Notes: a model not told the origin generated them from the sequence alone. DNA of 64,000 nt from Arthrobacter burdickii (GCF_030433645.1 NZ_JAROCG010000002.1:310001-374000); one strand, 5' to 3'. Counted from the stretch's first letter, positions 24,893 to 34,299 are shown. Translations and numbers: made by a program.

Positions 24893-26958
24893 CGGGTCGA
24901 TTCCCGCTGTGCCTTTGCTTTCGCAATGTCGGACTGGTAGTGCTCGTATCCGCGGTAGCGGACAGCCTCGATGATGACGCTGAAGATGACAAGGTCGAAG
25001 ATCACCCAGACGATGTTCACGGACGTCCCCAGGAGGTCGGCCTGGCCCACGGCCATCCGGATGATCCCGATGATCACCGCCGCCACGAGCAGCCCCATGG
25101 CCCACAGCTGGGGCTTCACGAGGTCCCACCGCAGCTGGGCGTCCTGCTGCAGGGTCTTCGGCGTCACCGCGAAGTCGAGGCTCCGCCCGAGGTAGACGTT
25201 GCCGAACGCGGAGGTGATCGACCGGATCCAGACGGGGAACAGGGCCAGCGAGTACTGCTGGCCGCGCCAGGTCTTGACGCCCTTGCCGACGACGGCGAAC
25301 AGCAGCTGGTTGACCAGCAGGAACGGGATCAGCCGGACGAAGAACTCCGTGCTGATCGAGTTGACCGGAAGGATGCCGAAGATCAGGTAGATGATGGGCG
25401 CGGCGATATAGACAACGGCGGCGAACCCTGAGAGATAGCTCCACATCGTCGCCCCGTACATGAGCTTCTGCGCGAAGGTCAGCCCCTTCTGCGCGAAGGG
25501 GTTCTCCCGGAACATCACCTGGATCGTCCCCTGTGCCCAGCGGAGGCGCTGGGTCAGCATGGAGTTGAGGTCCTCAGGGGCGAGACCGTCAGCCAGCTTC
25601 TCGTGGTGGTAGGCGGACTCCCAGCCCAGGGCGTGCAGCCGCATGCAGGTGGCCATGTCCTCCGTGACGGAGATGGTGGCCATGGGCATGACGGCCTGGG
25701 CCTCGCCACTCCGGTCCGCATTGACCGATTCGATGAGCACGCGGACGGCCTCGATCGCGGCGAGCGGCGACCAGGAGCGCTGCGCGAGCTGGTCGAGTGC
25801 GCTGTCGTCGACGAGGGCGAGGCCGGGGGTGGTTCCGGACGCGTCCTGCGATCCCGACTCCAGGCCTTCGATGTCGAGGTCCGAGAGGGAGGCGAGGTCC
25901 TCCTGGAAGGCGGCGATGTCCGCGGCGACCAGATTGCGGGTGACGGCGGCGACGCGCTGCTGGAACTCGTAGGTGACCTCCGAAATGCCGTGGCCCTTCT
26001 GCAGCCGGCGCCGGACCCTGCGGAGGTCCTTGGCCACCAGGTCCAGTGCCTCGCCCACGCGTTCGTTCCCCGGGCCCAGGCTCTTCTTGGCTTTCGCGAT
26101 CACCTTGTTCGAGGTCTTCAGCGCCCTGTAGAGCGCGAGTTCTATCTCCGAGACATATCGGGTGACGCCGAGCTGCATGAGGGCCTCACGGCGGATGATC
26201 GCGTTCGATCCGCAGAAGAAGGCGGCGTTCCAGCCGTCTTTGCCCTGCTGGATGGGCCCGTAGAAGAGCGGCGCCTGGCTGCCCAGCGGATCGGAGTCCG
26301 GCACGTTGATGAACACCTGCGGGGTCTGCACCAGCGCCATCTTCTCGTTGGTGAAGTACCCGAGGGTCCTGTCCAGCAGGAGCGGATCGGGGATCTGGTC
26401 GGCGTCGAGGATGACCAGGAACTCACCGTCCGTGGACATCAGGGCGTTGTTGAGGTTGCCCGCCTTCGCGTGGCGCGGCATGTCCTTCCAGTCGGCGGAC
26501 CGGGTGATCCAGCCGATGCCCTCGGCCTCGGCGGCCTCGCGCACCTCCGCCCGGTTGCCGTCATCGAGGATCCACGTCTTGTGCGGATAGCGGATGGCCT
26601 TCGCGGCACGGGCCGTGGTGAGGACGAGGTCCAGCGGCTCGTTGTAGGTGGTGATGAAGACATCGACGGTGAGTCCCTCGGGGGCCTTCGGCGGCACGCG
26701 CTTTTTCAGCTTCCAGACCGTGAAGCCGAACAGGAGGGAATCGATGAGCGAGTACGTCTCGGCGAGCACCAGGGGGATGGCGATCCACCAGGCGTCCCAG
26801 TTGATCGAGAACAGCCACCGCCAGACGATGTAGTTCAGCCCCAGGACTGCCGTGACGAGGACGATCGCCCGGATCAGCAGGGTCCGCCCGCCCGAGGTGG
26901 CATTCTGGTCGGCGCTTTCCTGATCGCTCTGGAAAGAATCGCTCGGTGACGGCTGCAT
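24889..26958 (-). CDS. Membrane glycosyltransferase family 2, cellulose-synthase-like, with insertion
   Basis: A 689-residue processive-type glycosyltransferase with two N-terminal helices and four to six C-terminal helices. Catalytic motifs are WILDDGN (about 130-136), ILDADQI with the metal-binding DAD (185-187), TEDM (432-435) and QRLRW (470-474). Between the second and third motifs there is an insertion of about 160 residues, mostly charged helices (KTSNKVIAKAKKSLGPGNE to LDQLAQRSW), absent from ordinary BcsA-like enzymes. No PilZ domain is visible at the C-terminus. ATG 26958 was preferred to GTG 26973 on ribosome-site spacing. It is coupled to the GH26/OpgC fusion gene downstream. Confidence 0.88.
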   Translation of the reverse strand: MQPSPSDSFQSDQESADQNATSGGRTLLIRAIVLVTAVLGLNYIVWRWLFSINWDAWWIAIPLVLAETYSLIDSLLFGFTVWKLKKRVPPKAPEGLTVDVFITTYNEPLDLVLTTARAAKAIRYPHKTWILDDGNRAEVREAAEAEGIGWITRSADWKDMPRHAKAGNLNNALMSTDGEFLVILDADQIPDPLLLDRTLGYFTNEKMALVQTPQVFINVPDSDPLGSQAPLFYGPIQQGKDGWNAAFFCGSNAIIRREALMQLGVTRYVSEIELALYRALKTSNKVIAKAKKSLGPGNERVGEALDLVAKDLRRVRRRLQKGHGISEVTYEFQQRVAAVTRNLVAADIAAFQEDLASLSDLDIEGLESGSQDASGTTPGLALVDDSALDQLAQRSWSPLAAIEAVRVLIESVNADRSGEAQAVMPMATISVTEDMATCMRLHALGWESAYHHEKLADGLAPEDLNSMLTQRLRWAQGTIQVMFRENPFAQKGLTFAQKLMYGATMWSYLSGFAAVVYIAAPIIYLIFGILPVNSISTEFFVRLIPFLLVNQLLFAVVGKGVKTWRGQQYSLALFPVWIRSITSAFGNVYLGRSLDFAVTPKTLQQDAQLRWDLVKPQLWAMGLLVAAVIIGIIRMAVGQADLLGTSVNIVWVIFDLVIFSVIIEAVRYRGYEHYQSDIAKAKAQRESTR

Positions 26959-27184
26959 GCTCCAGCACTCCACTTCCTGCTCGGCGTGCGCGAGGCACTG
27001 TTCCGGTGACTTGTGTGCGCCGGGATGGCAGCACGGAGACGCTCACCGGCCCCTGAAGGGCCATGAAGCACTTGAACTAAGGTACCCGGTCCTGCGCGCA
27101 GCCGTCCGGCGACACCGGCTGCGGCGATGCCGGGTGATTTCCGTGGGTGATTTCCGTGCTATCGACCAGGAGCGGCAGGTGCGC

Positions 27185-27267
27185 GGGCGGGAGGGGGAGC
27201 CCGATGCATGGCCGGGCGGGAGGGGGAGCCCGATGCATGGCCGGGCCGGGGAACCCGATGACCGGCC
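27185..27267 (+). repeat. Tandem 29-bp repeat, two perfect copies and one decayed
   Basis: A 29-bp unit beginning GGGCGGGAGGGGGAGCCC and ending GATGCATGGCC is present at 27185-27213 and 27214-27242. A shorter variant follows to 27267 (GGGCCGGGGAACCCGATG...). Each unit contains ATGCAT. The block ends 13 bases before the stop of the reductase gene and lies between two leftward genes. It may vary in copy number between strains. Confidence 0.75.
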
Positions 27268-27279
27268 GGACGGGGCAGG

Positions 27280-27966
27280 TCAGGCCATGTCGGCGTATCG
27301 CCTGGCCTGCCCGAGCGCCTCGCGCACGCCGTCGGCATCGTGCGCGGCGACGTAGGCCGGGGTGTCCCGCTGGAAGCGCCAGCCCTCCGCAAGAGGCCCC
27401 GCGTCCACGGCGTCGAAGCCGAACTCATCGAGAAACTCCACCACGGCCTGCTTGGCGTCCGAATCGTCACCGGCGATGGCCAGCGCACGGCGGTCCGGTG
27501 TGCCCGCGGGAGTACCGTCGGTGGTCAGCTGCGCGGCGAGGATGTTGTTGAAGACCTTGACCACCGAGGAACCCGGGAGGTGGCGCTGCAGGAGTTCGCT
27601 CGTCGTCGTGCTCTCGTCGTCGAGTTCGGCGATCTGCCCGTCGCGCTGGGGGTAGTAGTTGCAGGTGTCCATCACGAGCTTGCCGACGAGCGGCTCGACG
27701 GGAACCGAGCTGATGTCCTTCAGCGGGATGGTGACGACGACGACGTCGCCCTCCCTCGCCGCGTCCTCGACGGACCCGGCACGCGCGGCGTCACCCAGCT
27801 CGCCGATCAGGTCCTGCAGCGTCTCCGGGCCGCGGGAGTTGCTCATGACGACGTGGTAGCCGTTCGCAACGGCGAGGCGTGCGAGCTGCGAGCCGATATG
27901 GCCGCTCCCGATGAAACCGATCGTGCTACGCGATGCGCCTGTCCGGCCTGCTGTGTTTTCACTCAT
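27280..27966 (-). CDS. NAD(P)-binding reductase of the F420-dependent NADP reductase family
   Basis: A 228-residue single-domain Rossmann protein. The motif IGFIGSGHIGSQLARLAVANGYHVVMSNSRG resembles NADPH:F420 oxidoreductase (Fno) with the Ser-Asn-Ser-Arg that binds the NADP phosphate. DTCNYYPQRDGQ and KVFNNILA are standard for the NPD-type proteins called NADPH-dependent F420 reductase in many actinobacteria. Whether F420 is the partner is uncertain; many members act on other substrates. ATG 27966 was chosen as the natural start although GTG 27975 also lies in frame. It follows the two-component genes at a distance of 34 bases but on the same strand. Confidence 0.85.
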   Translation of the reverse strand: MSENTAGRTGASRSTIGFIGSGHIGSQLARLAVANGYHVVMSNSRGPETLQDLIGELGDAARAGSVEDAAREGDVVVVTIPLKDISSVPVEPLVGKLVMDTCNYYPQRDGQIAELDDESTTTSELLQRHLPGSSVVKVFNNILAAQLTTDGTPAGTPDRRALAIAGDDSDAKQAVVEFLDEFGFDAVDAGPLAEGWRFQRDTPAYVAAHDADGVREALGQARRYADMA

Positions 27967-28000
27967 GCCCAGCACAACCCCCGTTCGCGGGGGTTATTCC

Positions 28001-28780
28001 TCACCCCCGCTGGGCGCCGTCCGTCCACACATAGAACTTCTCCGGGCGTCCCGCCGAACCGTACTGCGGGACGATCCGCGCCTGCCCCCGCGAGACCAGG
28101 AATTCGAGGTACCGCCGGGCGCTGACGCGGGCCATGCCGAGGCGGTCGGCGACGTCGGACGCCGAGGTGCCCCGGCCGTGGCTGCGGAGGTCGAGCATCA
28201 CGGCGTCGAGCGTGGGGGCTGACAGGCCCTTCGGAGTTGCGATGGTCGCTGCGCGGGGCGACGCAGCCGCACTGCCGGCCCCCGCCGTCGTCCGCAGCAG
28301 TTCGTCGATCCTGCCCTGGTCGAGGGACGCGGCACCGTCGGCCCCATGCGTGTCGAGGTTCCGCCGGTACGCCACGTAATGGTCCAGCCGCTGGTTCAGC
28401 ACCGCCGCGCTGAACGGTTTCACGAGGTAGTGCAGCACCCCGCCCGCCACCGCGGCACGGACGACGTCGAGTTCGCGGGCTGCGGTGATGGCGATGACGT
28501 CGAGGGGCTCGCCCGGCCGATTCCGCAGCGCCCGCAGCACGTCGATCCCCGTCATGTCCGGGAGGTGGATGTCCAGCAGGACCAGCCGGGGCTGGAGCTC
28601 GTCCGCGAGTTCGAGCGCCCGCGCGCCCGTGTGGGCGGCACCGATGACGTCGAACGCGCCGTGGGCGAGGAGGAAGCCGGTGTGGATCCCGGCGACCTCG
28701 TGGTCGTCGTCGACGACCAACGTGGGGATCAGGGGAGGATCCGCCGGGGGACGGGCGGCAGCATTCACGAGAGGCTTCAT
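28001..28780 (-). CDS. Response regulator, CitB/DcuR family
   Basis: A 259-residue regulator with a receiver domain: acidic pair DDD in TLVVDDDHEVAG, phospho-acceptor Asp in LVLLDIHLPDMTG, and Lys in YLVKPF. The C-terminal DNA-binding part has SDVADRLGMARVSARRYLEFLVSRGQARI, the helix-turn-helix of the CitB/DcuR group. The start ATG 28780 lies 17 bases after the stop of the sensor kinase gene. Together with the kinase it probably senses citrate or another di/tricarboxylate and activates the divergent tctCBA operon. Repeated GTGACRCG motifs in that promoter are candidate binding sites. Confidence 0.92.
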   Translation of the reverse strand: MKPLVNAAARPPADPPLIPTLVVDDDHEVAGIHTGFLLAHGAFDVIGAAHTGARALELADELQPRLVLLDIHLPDMTGIDVLRALRNRPGEPLDVIAITAARELDVVRAAVAGGVLHYLVKPFSAAVLNQRLDHYVAYRRNLDTHGADGAASLDQGRIDELLRTTAGAGSAAASPRAATIATPKGLSAPTLDAVMLDLRSHGRGTSASDVADRLGMARVSARRYLEFLVSRGQARIVPQYGSAGRPEKFYVWTDGAQRG

Positions 28781-28796
28781 CGGGACGTTCCGCCGC

Positions 28797-30401
28797 TCAT
28801 GGCACCTGCAGGGTGGAACGTGGAGCGTCGATGAGTGACGGCGCGAGCCAGACCGTGAATTCGGCACCGCCGAGCTCGGAATCGTCGACGACGACCTGTC
28901 CCGAGCGGCGGCGCGTGATGCGGTCCACGAGCGCCAGGCCGAAGCCGCGCGTACCGGTATGGCCGCCGTCCTTGGTGGAATAGCCGGACGAGAAGATGTC
29001 GTCCATGTCCTCTGTGGCGATGCCGGGGCCGTTGTCGGAGACGGTGATGCGGACGGCGTCGTCGGCTGTGTCCAGGTGGACGGCGACCTGCCCGTCGGGG
29101 CGTCCGCTGCCCGTGACGGCTTCCATCGCGTTGTCGATGAGGATGCCGAGGACCGTGACGACGTCGGTGGTCCCGTCCGGCTCCAGCGTTGAGGTGTCGT
29201 CGATGGACAGGGTGATGCCCTTCTCGGCGGCGATGGTGCTCTTGGTCATGAGCAGGCTGGCGGCGTCCGGATCCTGGATCCCGGGTGCGATGGACCCCGA
29301 GACGAGCGAGCCCCCGTGGCCCGACCGGGAGATGAAATCGACCGCCTGCTCGGTGCGGCCGAGCTCGAGCAGCCCGGAGATGGTGTGCATGCGGTTCGCG
29401 AACTCGTGCGCCTGGGCCCGCAGCGCCTGGGTGACATCGCGCTCACCGTCGAGGTCCGTGAGCAGCTGGTAGAGCTCCGTGCGGTCGCGCAGGATCATGA
29501 CGCGGCCCACGCGCCTGCCGTCCACCAGGGCATCGGAGGTCCGGGCGAGGAGCACGCGCTCGCCGGACAGCACGGTCTCGTCGGTGTCGGCGGGATCGGT
29601 CAGGAGGCGTGCGAGGGCCGGCTCCATGACGTCCTCCACGAGCCGGCCCGTGGCGGCGTCGTCGAGCGCCAGCAGCCTCTTCGCCTCGTCGTTGAGGAGC
29701 GCGATGCGGTGGTTCGCATCGACGGCGACCATGCCCTCGCTGATGCCGTGGATCATGGCGTCGCGGGTCTCGAGGAGCGAGGCGATCTGCTCGGGCTCGA
29801 GGCGATAGATGCGCCGCCACACGAGCCGGGAGATCCAGATGGCCCCTGCCGATCCGACGAGCGCCGCCACGATCAGCCAGGCCAGCAGGCGGGGGAGGTC
29901 CTCGTAGAGGTCGGCGTCGAGCTCCGATTCGAGGGTGCCCACCGAGGCCGTGCCGATGATGCCGCCGTCGGTGTTGTAGATGGGCACCTTGACGCGCCAG
30001 GATTTGCCCAGGGTGCCGGTCTGCGTTCCCACGAAGGTCTCGCCCGAGAGCGGGATCGAGGGGTCGGTGGAGACGGGCTCGCCGATCAGCTCGGGGTTCG
30101 GGTGGGAGTAGCGGATGCCGTGCCGGTCCGTGACGACCACATAGGTGACGCCCGTGGACTGGCGGATGAGGTCGGCGATGGGCTGGATGGTGGCGCTGGG
30201 ATCGGCCTGGTCGAAGGCCTCGACCACCGAGGGCAGCTGCGCCACCGACTGGGCGACCCCGACCATGCGGTCCTCGTACTGCTCACGGATCTGCAGGCGC
30301 TGCATCGTGACGGCGGTGGAGCCTGCCACGGCGACGATGACGAGCACGATGGCCAGTTGCAGCAGGAACAGCTGCGATCGAAGCGACATCGTTCGAATCA
30401 T
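28797..30401 (-). CDS. Sensor histidine kinase, CitA/DcuS family
   Basis: A 534-residue membrane kinase. TM1 is at about 13-33, a periplasmic-type PASp sensor domain follows (VAQSVAQLPSVVEAF ... TDRHGIRYSHPNPELIGEP), and TM2 is near 172-192. Then come a cytoplasmic PAS domain (EGMVAVDANHRIALLNDEAKRL), a histidine box in RAQAHEFANRMHTISGLLELG, and a HATPase domain with IDNAMEAV and GTRGFGLALVDRITRR. The RYSHPNPELIG motif is the conserved carboxylate-sensor feature of CitA/DcuS/DctS. It is divergent from the tctC gene. The cognate ligand is likely citrate or a related carboxylate, inferred from the transporter. Confidence 0.93.
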   Translation of the reverse strand: MIRTMSLRSQLFLLQLAIVLVIVAVAGSTAVTMQRLQIREQYEDRMVGVAQSVAQLPSVVEAFDQADPSATIQPIADLIRQSTGVTYVVVTDRHGIRYSHPNPELIGEPVSTDPSIPLSGETFVGTQTGTLGKSWRVKVPIYNTDGGIIGTASVGTLESELDADLYEDLPRLLAWLIVAALVGSAGAIWISRLVWRRIYRLEPEQIASLLETRDAMIHGISEGMVAVDANHRIALLNDEAKRLLALDDAATGRLVEDVMEPALARLLTDPADTDETVLSGERVLLARTSDALVDGRRVGRVMILRDRTELYQLLTDLDGERDVTQALRAQAHEFANRMHTISGLLELGRTEQAVDFISRSGHGGSLVSGSIAPGIQDPDAASLLMTKSTIAAEKGITLSIDDTSTLEPDGTTDVVTVLGILIDNAMEAVTGSGRPDGQVAVHLDTADDAVRITVSDNGPGIATEDMDDIFSSGYSTKDGGHTGTRGFGLALVDRITRRRSGQVVVDDSELGGAEFTVWLAPSLIDAPRSTLQVP

Positions 30402-30409
30402 CCTCTTAG

Positions 30410-30542
30410 TGTGACACGGCGTGTCGCGTCACATGCGTGCGCCAGGGATCCCGTGACCACAAAGACCAATACGAGCACTACGACCGCATGCTTTACCGCC
30501 CGCTCGCGGCCTTCCTACTCTGAAAACAGCAGTGGTGACACG
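30410..30542. promoter_or_regulatory. Repeated GTGACRCG motifs between sensor kinase and tctC
   Basis: TGTGACACG (30410-30418) faces its near-complement CGCGTCACA (30425-30433), forming an 8/9 inverted repeat directly before the kinase gene. A third copy, GTGACACG (30535-30542), lies 44 bases before the tctC start and is followed by GCATCACAC as a weaker inverted half. The placement suggests response-regulator binding sites for both directions. Confidence 0.6.
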
Positions 30543-30585
30543 CATCACACATTCCGCAGTACACCTCAAGGAAGAGAACATCACG

Positions 30586-31590
30586 ATGATCGATCGCACA
30601 ACGGCGCGCCGTTCGACCCTCACAACCCTCGCCCTCGTCTCGGCCCTCGCCCTCTCGGCCTGCAGCTCGATGACGCAGAGCACCACCGCCTCCGACGAGG
30701 AGGGAAGCATCGAGAAGCTCAACATCGTGGTTCCCGCCGATCCGGGTGGAGGCTGGGACCAGACCGGCCGGGCCATGGAGACGGACCTCAAGGAGAACGA
30801 GCTCGTCGGCAGCGCCTCCGTGGTCAACGTCGGCGGAGCCGGCGGCACCAACGGCCTCGCGAAACTCGCCACCGAGACCGACCCCAACACCCTGATGGTC
30901 ATGGGGTACGTGATGGTCGGCGCCGTGGAGACCAACAATGCGGCGAACCGCATCGAGGACACGACGCCGATCGCGCGCCTCACCGAGGAGCCCCTCGTGG
31001 TCGTGGTTCCCGCGAACTCGCCCTACCAGACCATCGACGACCTGCTGTCGGACATCCAGGCGAAGGGCCAGGGCGTTTCCATCACCGGCGGTTCCGCCGG
31101 CGGCGCCGACCACATCCTCGCCGGATCCATCCTGAAGGAAGCCGGCATCGCGCCCGACAACCTCAACTACATCCCCTACTCCGGCGGTGGCGAATCCCTC
31201 GCGGCACTCCTCGGCAACAAGGTCAACGCCGGGATCTCCGGCGTCGGCGAGTACGCGGAGCAGGTCGAGTCCGGCAAGCTGCGCGCCCTCGCGGTCTCCG
31301 GCGAGGAGGCTGCCCCGCAGCTGCCCGACACCCCGACCCTCACGGACGAGGGCATCGACCTCGTGCTGACCAACTGGCGCGGCGTCGTCGCCCCCGGCAG
31401 CATCGACGAGGCGCAGGCCGAGAAGCTCACGGCGCTCGTCACGGACCTCCACGAGACCGACACCTGGAAGGCCACCCTCGAAGAGAACAACTGGTCGGAC
31501 GCGTTCCTGGCCGGCGAGGAGTTCCAGAGCTTCCTCGACGAGGACATCGCCAGCGTCAAGACCACGCTCACCGACATCGGACTGCTGTAG
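30586..31590 (+). CDS. tctC: Tripartite tricarboxylate transporter substrate-binding protein
   Basis: A 334-residue extracytoplasmic binding lipoprotein; lipobox LSAC with Cys26. Family features are IVVPADPGGGWDQTGRAME near the start, NVGGAGGTNGLAKL and ITGGSAGGADHILAGSILKEAG. TctC proteins bind citrate or other carboxylates and deliver them to the TctAB membrane pair. AAGGAAGAGA precedes the ATG at 30586. It is first in a four-gene operon (tctC, tctB, tctA, uspA) divergent from the CitA/CitB-like genes. Relatives in actinobacteria also transport other aromatic or dicarboxylic acids, so the substrate is not fixed. Confidence 0.93.
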   Translation: MIDRTTARRSTLTTLALVSALALSACSSMTQSTTASDEEGSIEKLNIVVPADPGGGWDQTGRAMETDLKENELVGSASVVNVGGAGGTNGLAKLATETDPNTLMVMGYVMVGAVETNNAANRIEDTTPIARLTEEPLVVVVPANSPYQTIDDLLSDIQAKGQGVSITGGSAGGADHILAGSILKEAGIAPDNLNYIPYSGGGESLAALLGNKVNAGISGVGEYAEQVESGKLRALAVSGEEAAPQLPDTPTLTDEGIDLVLTNWRGVVAPGSIDEAQAEKLTALVTDLHETDTWKATLEENNWSDAFLAGEEFQSFLDEDIASVKTTLTDIGLL

Positions 31591-31593
31591 CCC

Positions 31594-32136
31594 ATGAGTA
31601 CCTCAGTACAGAACGTCCCCGGGAGCGGCACGGCCGCCGCTCCCGGGAGGCCGATCGGCGAGCTGATCTTCGCGCTCATCATCGTCAGCATCGGCGTTGT
31701 CGGATTCGTGGCGGGCGCGGGCATCCAGACCCCGCCCTCGGCCAGCGACATCGGGCCGCGCGCCTTCCCGTTCGCCGTGTCGGCCCTGCTCGTCGTCGTC
31801 GGCGCGGGCCTGGTCATCCAGGTCCTGCGCGGCCACCGCGGCTCGGCTGACGAGGGCGAGGACGTCGACCTCGACGCGAGCACCGACTGGCTGACGGTCG
31901 GCAAGCTCGCCGGACTGGTCCTGCTGCACGCGTTCCTCATCGTGCCGCTCGGCTGGCCCGTCGCCGCCGCGATCCTGTTCTTCGGAGCAGCCTGGTCCCT
32001 CGGCGCCCGCCCATGGTGGCGCAACCTCATCACGGCCATCCTCCTGGCACTGGTGCTGCAATTCGTCTTCGGCGGGCTCCTCGGTGTCTCGCTGCCTCCC
32101 GGCTTCCTCGAAGGGTTCGGTGTCTTCGGTGGATAA
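31594..32136 (+). CDS. tctB: Tripartite tricarboxylate transporter small membrane subunit
   Basis: A 180-residue protein with four hydrophobic helices ([75 protein letters not shown] and the last before [16 protein letters not shown]). [10 protein letters not shown] near residue 54 is the conserved TctB sequence. It stands three bases after tctC and overlaps tctA by eight bases if the latter starts at 32129. Confidence 0.9.
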   Translation: MSTSVQNVPGSGTAAAPGRPIGELIFALIIVSIGVVGFVAGAGIQTPPSASDIGPRAFPFAVSALLVVVGAGLVIQVLRGHRGSADEGEDVDLDASTDWLTVGKLAGLVLLHAFLIVPLGWPVAAAILFFGAAWSLGARPWWRNLITAILLALVLQFVFGGLLGVSLPPGFLEGFGVFGG

Positions 32137-33763
32137 CTTCTTCATGCTGATGCAGGGCTTCGCCACGGCGATGCAGCCCATGTACCTCCTCTTCGCACTC
32201 GGCGGCGTGCTCGTCGGGACCGCTGTGGGCGTCCTGCCCGGCATCGGCCCGGCCATGACCGTCGCGCTGCTCATGCCCATCACCTACAGCCTCGAGCCGA
32301 CGGCCGCGATCATCGTCTTCGCCGGCATCTACTACGGCGGCATGTACGGCGGGTCCACCACGTCCATCCTGCTCAACACACCCGGTGAATCGTCCTCGAT
32401 CGTCACGGCGCTCGAGGGCAACAAGATGGCCAAGGCCGGCAGGGGAGCGGCGGCGCTGGCCACCGCTGCCGTCGGCTCGTTCGTCGCGGGCACCATCGCC
32501 ACCGTCCTGCTCAGCTTCCTGGCTCCCTACGTCGCGGCGTTCGCGGTGCAGATCGGTCCGGTCGAGTACGTGGCCCTCATGGTCGTGGCCTTCCTGACCG
32601 TCGGCGCGCTCCTCGGCTCGTCCGTGCTGCGTGGCCTCGCATCGCTCGGCCTCGGCCTGTTCATCGCGCTCGTCGGCTTCGACTCGCTCACCGCCCAGCA
32701 GCGCTACACCTTCGGCAGTCCCTTCCTGGCGGACGGGATCGACGTCGTCCTCGTCGCCGTCGGTCTCTTCGCCGTCGGCGAGGCACTGTACGTGGCGTCC
32801 CGCCTCCGGCACGGACCCATCAAGGTCATCCCGGTGACCGGTGGCTGGACGAGCTGGCTCCGCAAGGACGACCTCCGCCGCTCCTGGAAGCCCTGGCTCC
32901 GCGGCACCCTGATCGGCTTCCCGGTGGGTACTATCCCCGCCGGTGGTGCCGACGTCGCGACCTTCCTGTCCTACGCATCCGAGCGCAAGCTCGCGAAGGG
33001 CGAGAACAAGAAGCAGTTCGGCAAGGGCGCCATCGAAGGCGTGGCCGGCCCGGAAGCCGCGAACAACGCAGCTGCCGCCGGTGTCCTGGTGCCCCTGCTG
33101 ACGCTCGGCATCCCGACCACGGCGACCGCCGCCATGATGCTCGTGGCCTTCCAGCGGTACCAGATCCCGGTGGGACCGCAGCTCTTCGAATCGAACAGCG
33201 CACTCGTGTGGGCACTCATCGCGAGCCTCTACGTCGGCAACCTGATGCTGCTCGTGCTGAACCTCCCGCTCGTGGGCATCTGGGTCAAGATCCTCCAGAT
33301 CCCACGGCCCTACCTGTACGCGGGCATCCTGGTGTTCGCAGTGCTGGGCGCGTTCTCGGTGAACTTCACGCCCATCGACGTGATCATCCTGCTGGTCGTC
33401 GGCGTCCTCGGGTTCTTCATGCGGCGCTTCGGCTACCCGATCGCGCCGATGGTGGTGGGCCTGATCCTCGGTCCCATCTTCGAGAGCCAGCTCCGCAGGT
33501 CGCTCGCGATCTCGCAGGGCGATCCCGTGGCCCTCGTGCAGTCGCCGGTTGCCGCGACGATCTACGTGGTGCTGATCATCATCTTCGCGCTGTCCTTCCT
33601 GCTCAAGCGCCGCCAGCGCCAGTTCGAGGCGATGGTCGCGGCGAACGCCGACGCACCCGATGTCGTCCGCGGGTCCGCAGCACCCGAGGCCGCTGTGGCA
33701 CCCGCCGCGACCGCCGCTGCACCCACCGCGACCGCACCCACCCGAGAGGATACGGACCGATGA
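32129..33763 (+). CDS. tctA: Tripartite tricarboxylate transporter large membrane subunit
   Basis: A 544-residue polytopic permease. The conserved blocks [40 protein letters not shown] and [27 protein letters not shown] are exact family signatures. The C-terminus is extended by about 40 Ala/Pro/Thr-rich residues ([18 protein letters not shown]). GTG 32129 gives the usual MDNFF-like start; GTG 32120 is an alternative with closer AAGGG. Its stop overlaps the ATG of the following uspA-like gene as ATGA. Confidence 0.95.
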   Translation: MDNFFMLMQGFATAMQPMYLLFALGGVLVGTAVGVLPGIGPAMTVALLMPITYSLEPTAAIIVFAGIYYGGMYGGSTTSILLNTPGESSSIVTALEGNKMAKAGRGAAALATAAVGSFVAGTIATVLLSFLAPYVAAFAVQIGPVEYVALMVVAFLTVGALLGSSVLRGLASLGLGLFIALVGFDSLTAQQRYTFGSPFLADGIDVVLVAVGLFAVGEALYVASRLRHGPIKVIPVTGGWTSWLRKDDLRRSWKPWLRGTLIGFPVGTIPAGGADVATFLSYASERKLAKGENKKQFGKGAIEGVAGPEAANNAAAAGVLVPLLTLGIPTTATAAMMLVAFQRYQIPVGPQLFESNSALVWALIASLYVGNLMLLVLNLPLVGIWVKILQIPRPYLYAGILVFAVLGAFSVNFTPIDVIILLVVGVLGFFMRRFGYPIAPMVVGLILGPIFESQLRRSLAISQGDPVALVQSPVAATIYVVLIIIFALSFLLKRRQRQFEAMVAANADAPDVVRGSAAPEAAVAPAATAAAPTATAPTREDTDR

Positions 33764-34155
33764 GCACCATCGTCGTGGGCTATGTGCCCAACGCCCTGGG
33801 CGACGCCGCCGTCACCGAGGCGGTCGAGGAGGCCCGACGGCGGAACGCGGAGCTCGTGGTCATCAACACCACGCGTGCCGACCGGCTCGTCAACCCGGCC
33901 TACGCCGACTCGGCGGACGTCTCGAAGCTCGAGGAGATGCTCGACGCCACCGGCGTACGCTACTCCGTGCGGCACAGCATCTCGGAAGCGACCGCGGCCG
34001 AGGAGGTCGTGGACACAGCGGAGGAACTGGACGCCGAGCTGATCGTGATCGGCCTGCGGCACCGGACGCCGGTGGGCAAGCTGATCATGGGCTCGACGGC
34101 GCAGAACATCCTGCTGTCCGCCCGGTGCAACGTCCTGGCGGTCAAGCTGCCCTGA
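33760..34155 (+). CDS. Universal stress protein (UspA) at the end of the tct operon
   Basis: A 131-residue UspA domain. The N-terminal strand is [30 protein letters not shown], and the nucleotide-binding loop near the C-terminus reads [31 protein letters not shown], matching the ATP-binding G2xG9G(S/T) type. It is translationally coupled to tctA (ATGA), with GAGAGGA 10 bases upstream. Such fusions or couplings of Usp with transporters suggest regulation of uptake by ATP level; this is inference. It is followed by a strong terminator. Confidence 0.92.
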   Translation: MSTIVVGYVPNALGDAAVTEAVEEARRRNAELVVINTTRADRLVNPAYADSADVSKLEEMLDATGVRYSVRHSISEATAAEEVVDTAEELDAELIVIGLRHRTPVGKLIMGSTAQNILLSARCNVLAVKLP

Positions 34156-34178
34156 CGGTTCCCTGCACTGCAGGCATC

Positions 34179-34218
34179 ACGACGGCGGGCCACTCCGGAA
34201 GGGGTGGCCCGCCGTCGT
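34179..34218 (+). terminator. Strong terminator of the tct operon
   Basis: A stem of 15 perfect pairs (ACGACGGCGGGCCAC at 34179-34193, complement at 34204-34218), extended by three more pairs including one G-U, with a GGAA-type loop. It ends with TTC and separates the operon from the convergent HNH gene. Confidence 0.8.
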
Positions 34219-34299
34219 TCTGCGTGGCGGTGATGCACGGCCGTCGCGCGGGCATCGCGCCCTCAGGCACGGCTCACATCGATGATTAGTGAGTGGTAG

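Noticed and set aside
29316..31850. 844-codon rightward frame across kinase and tctC genes
   Set aside because: It crosses the divergent promoter region and is antisense to the kinase in its first half; composition typical of a GC shadow.
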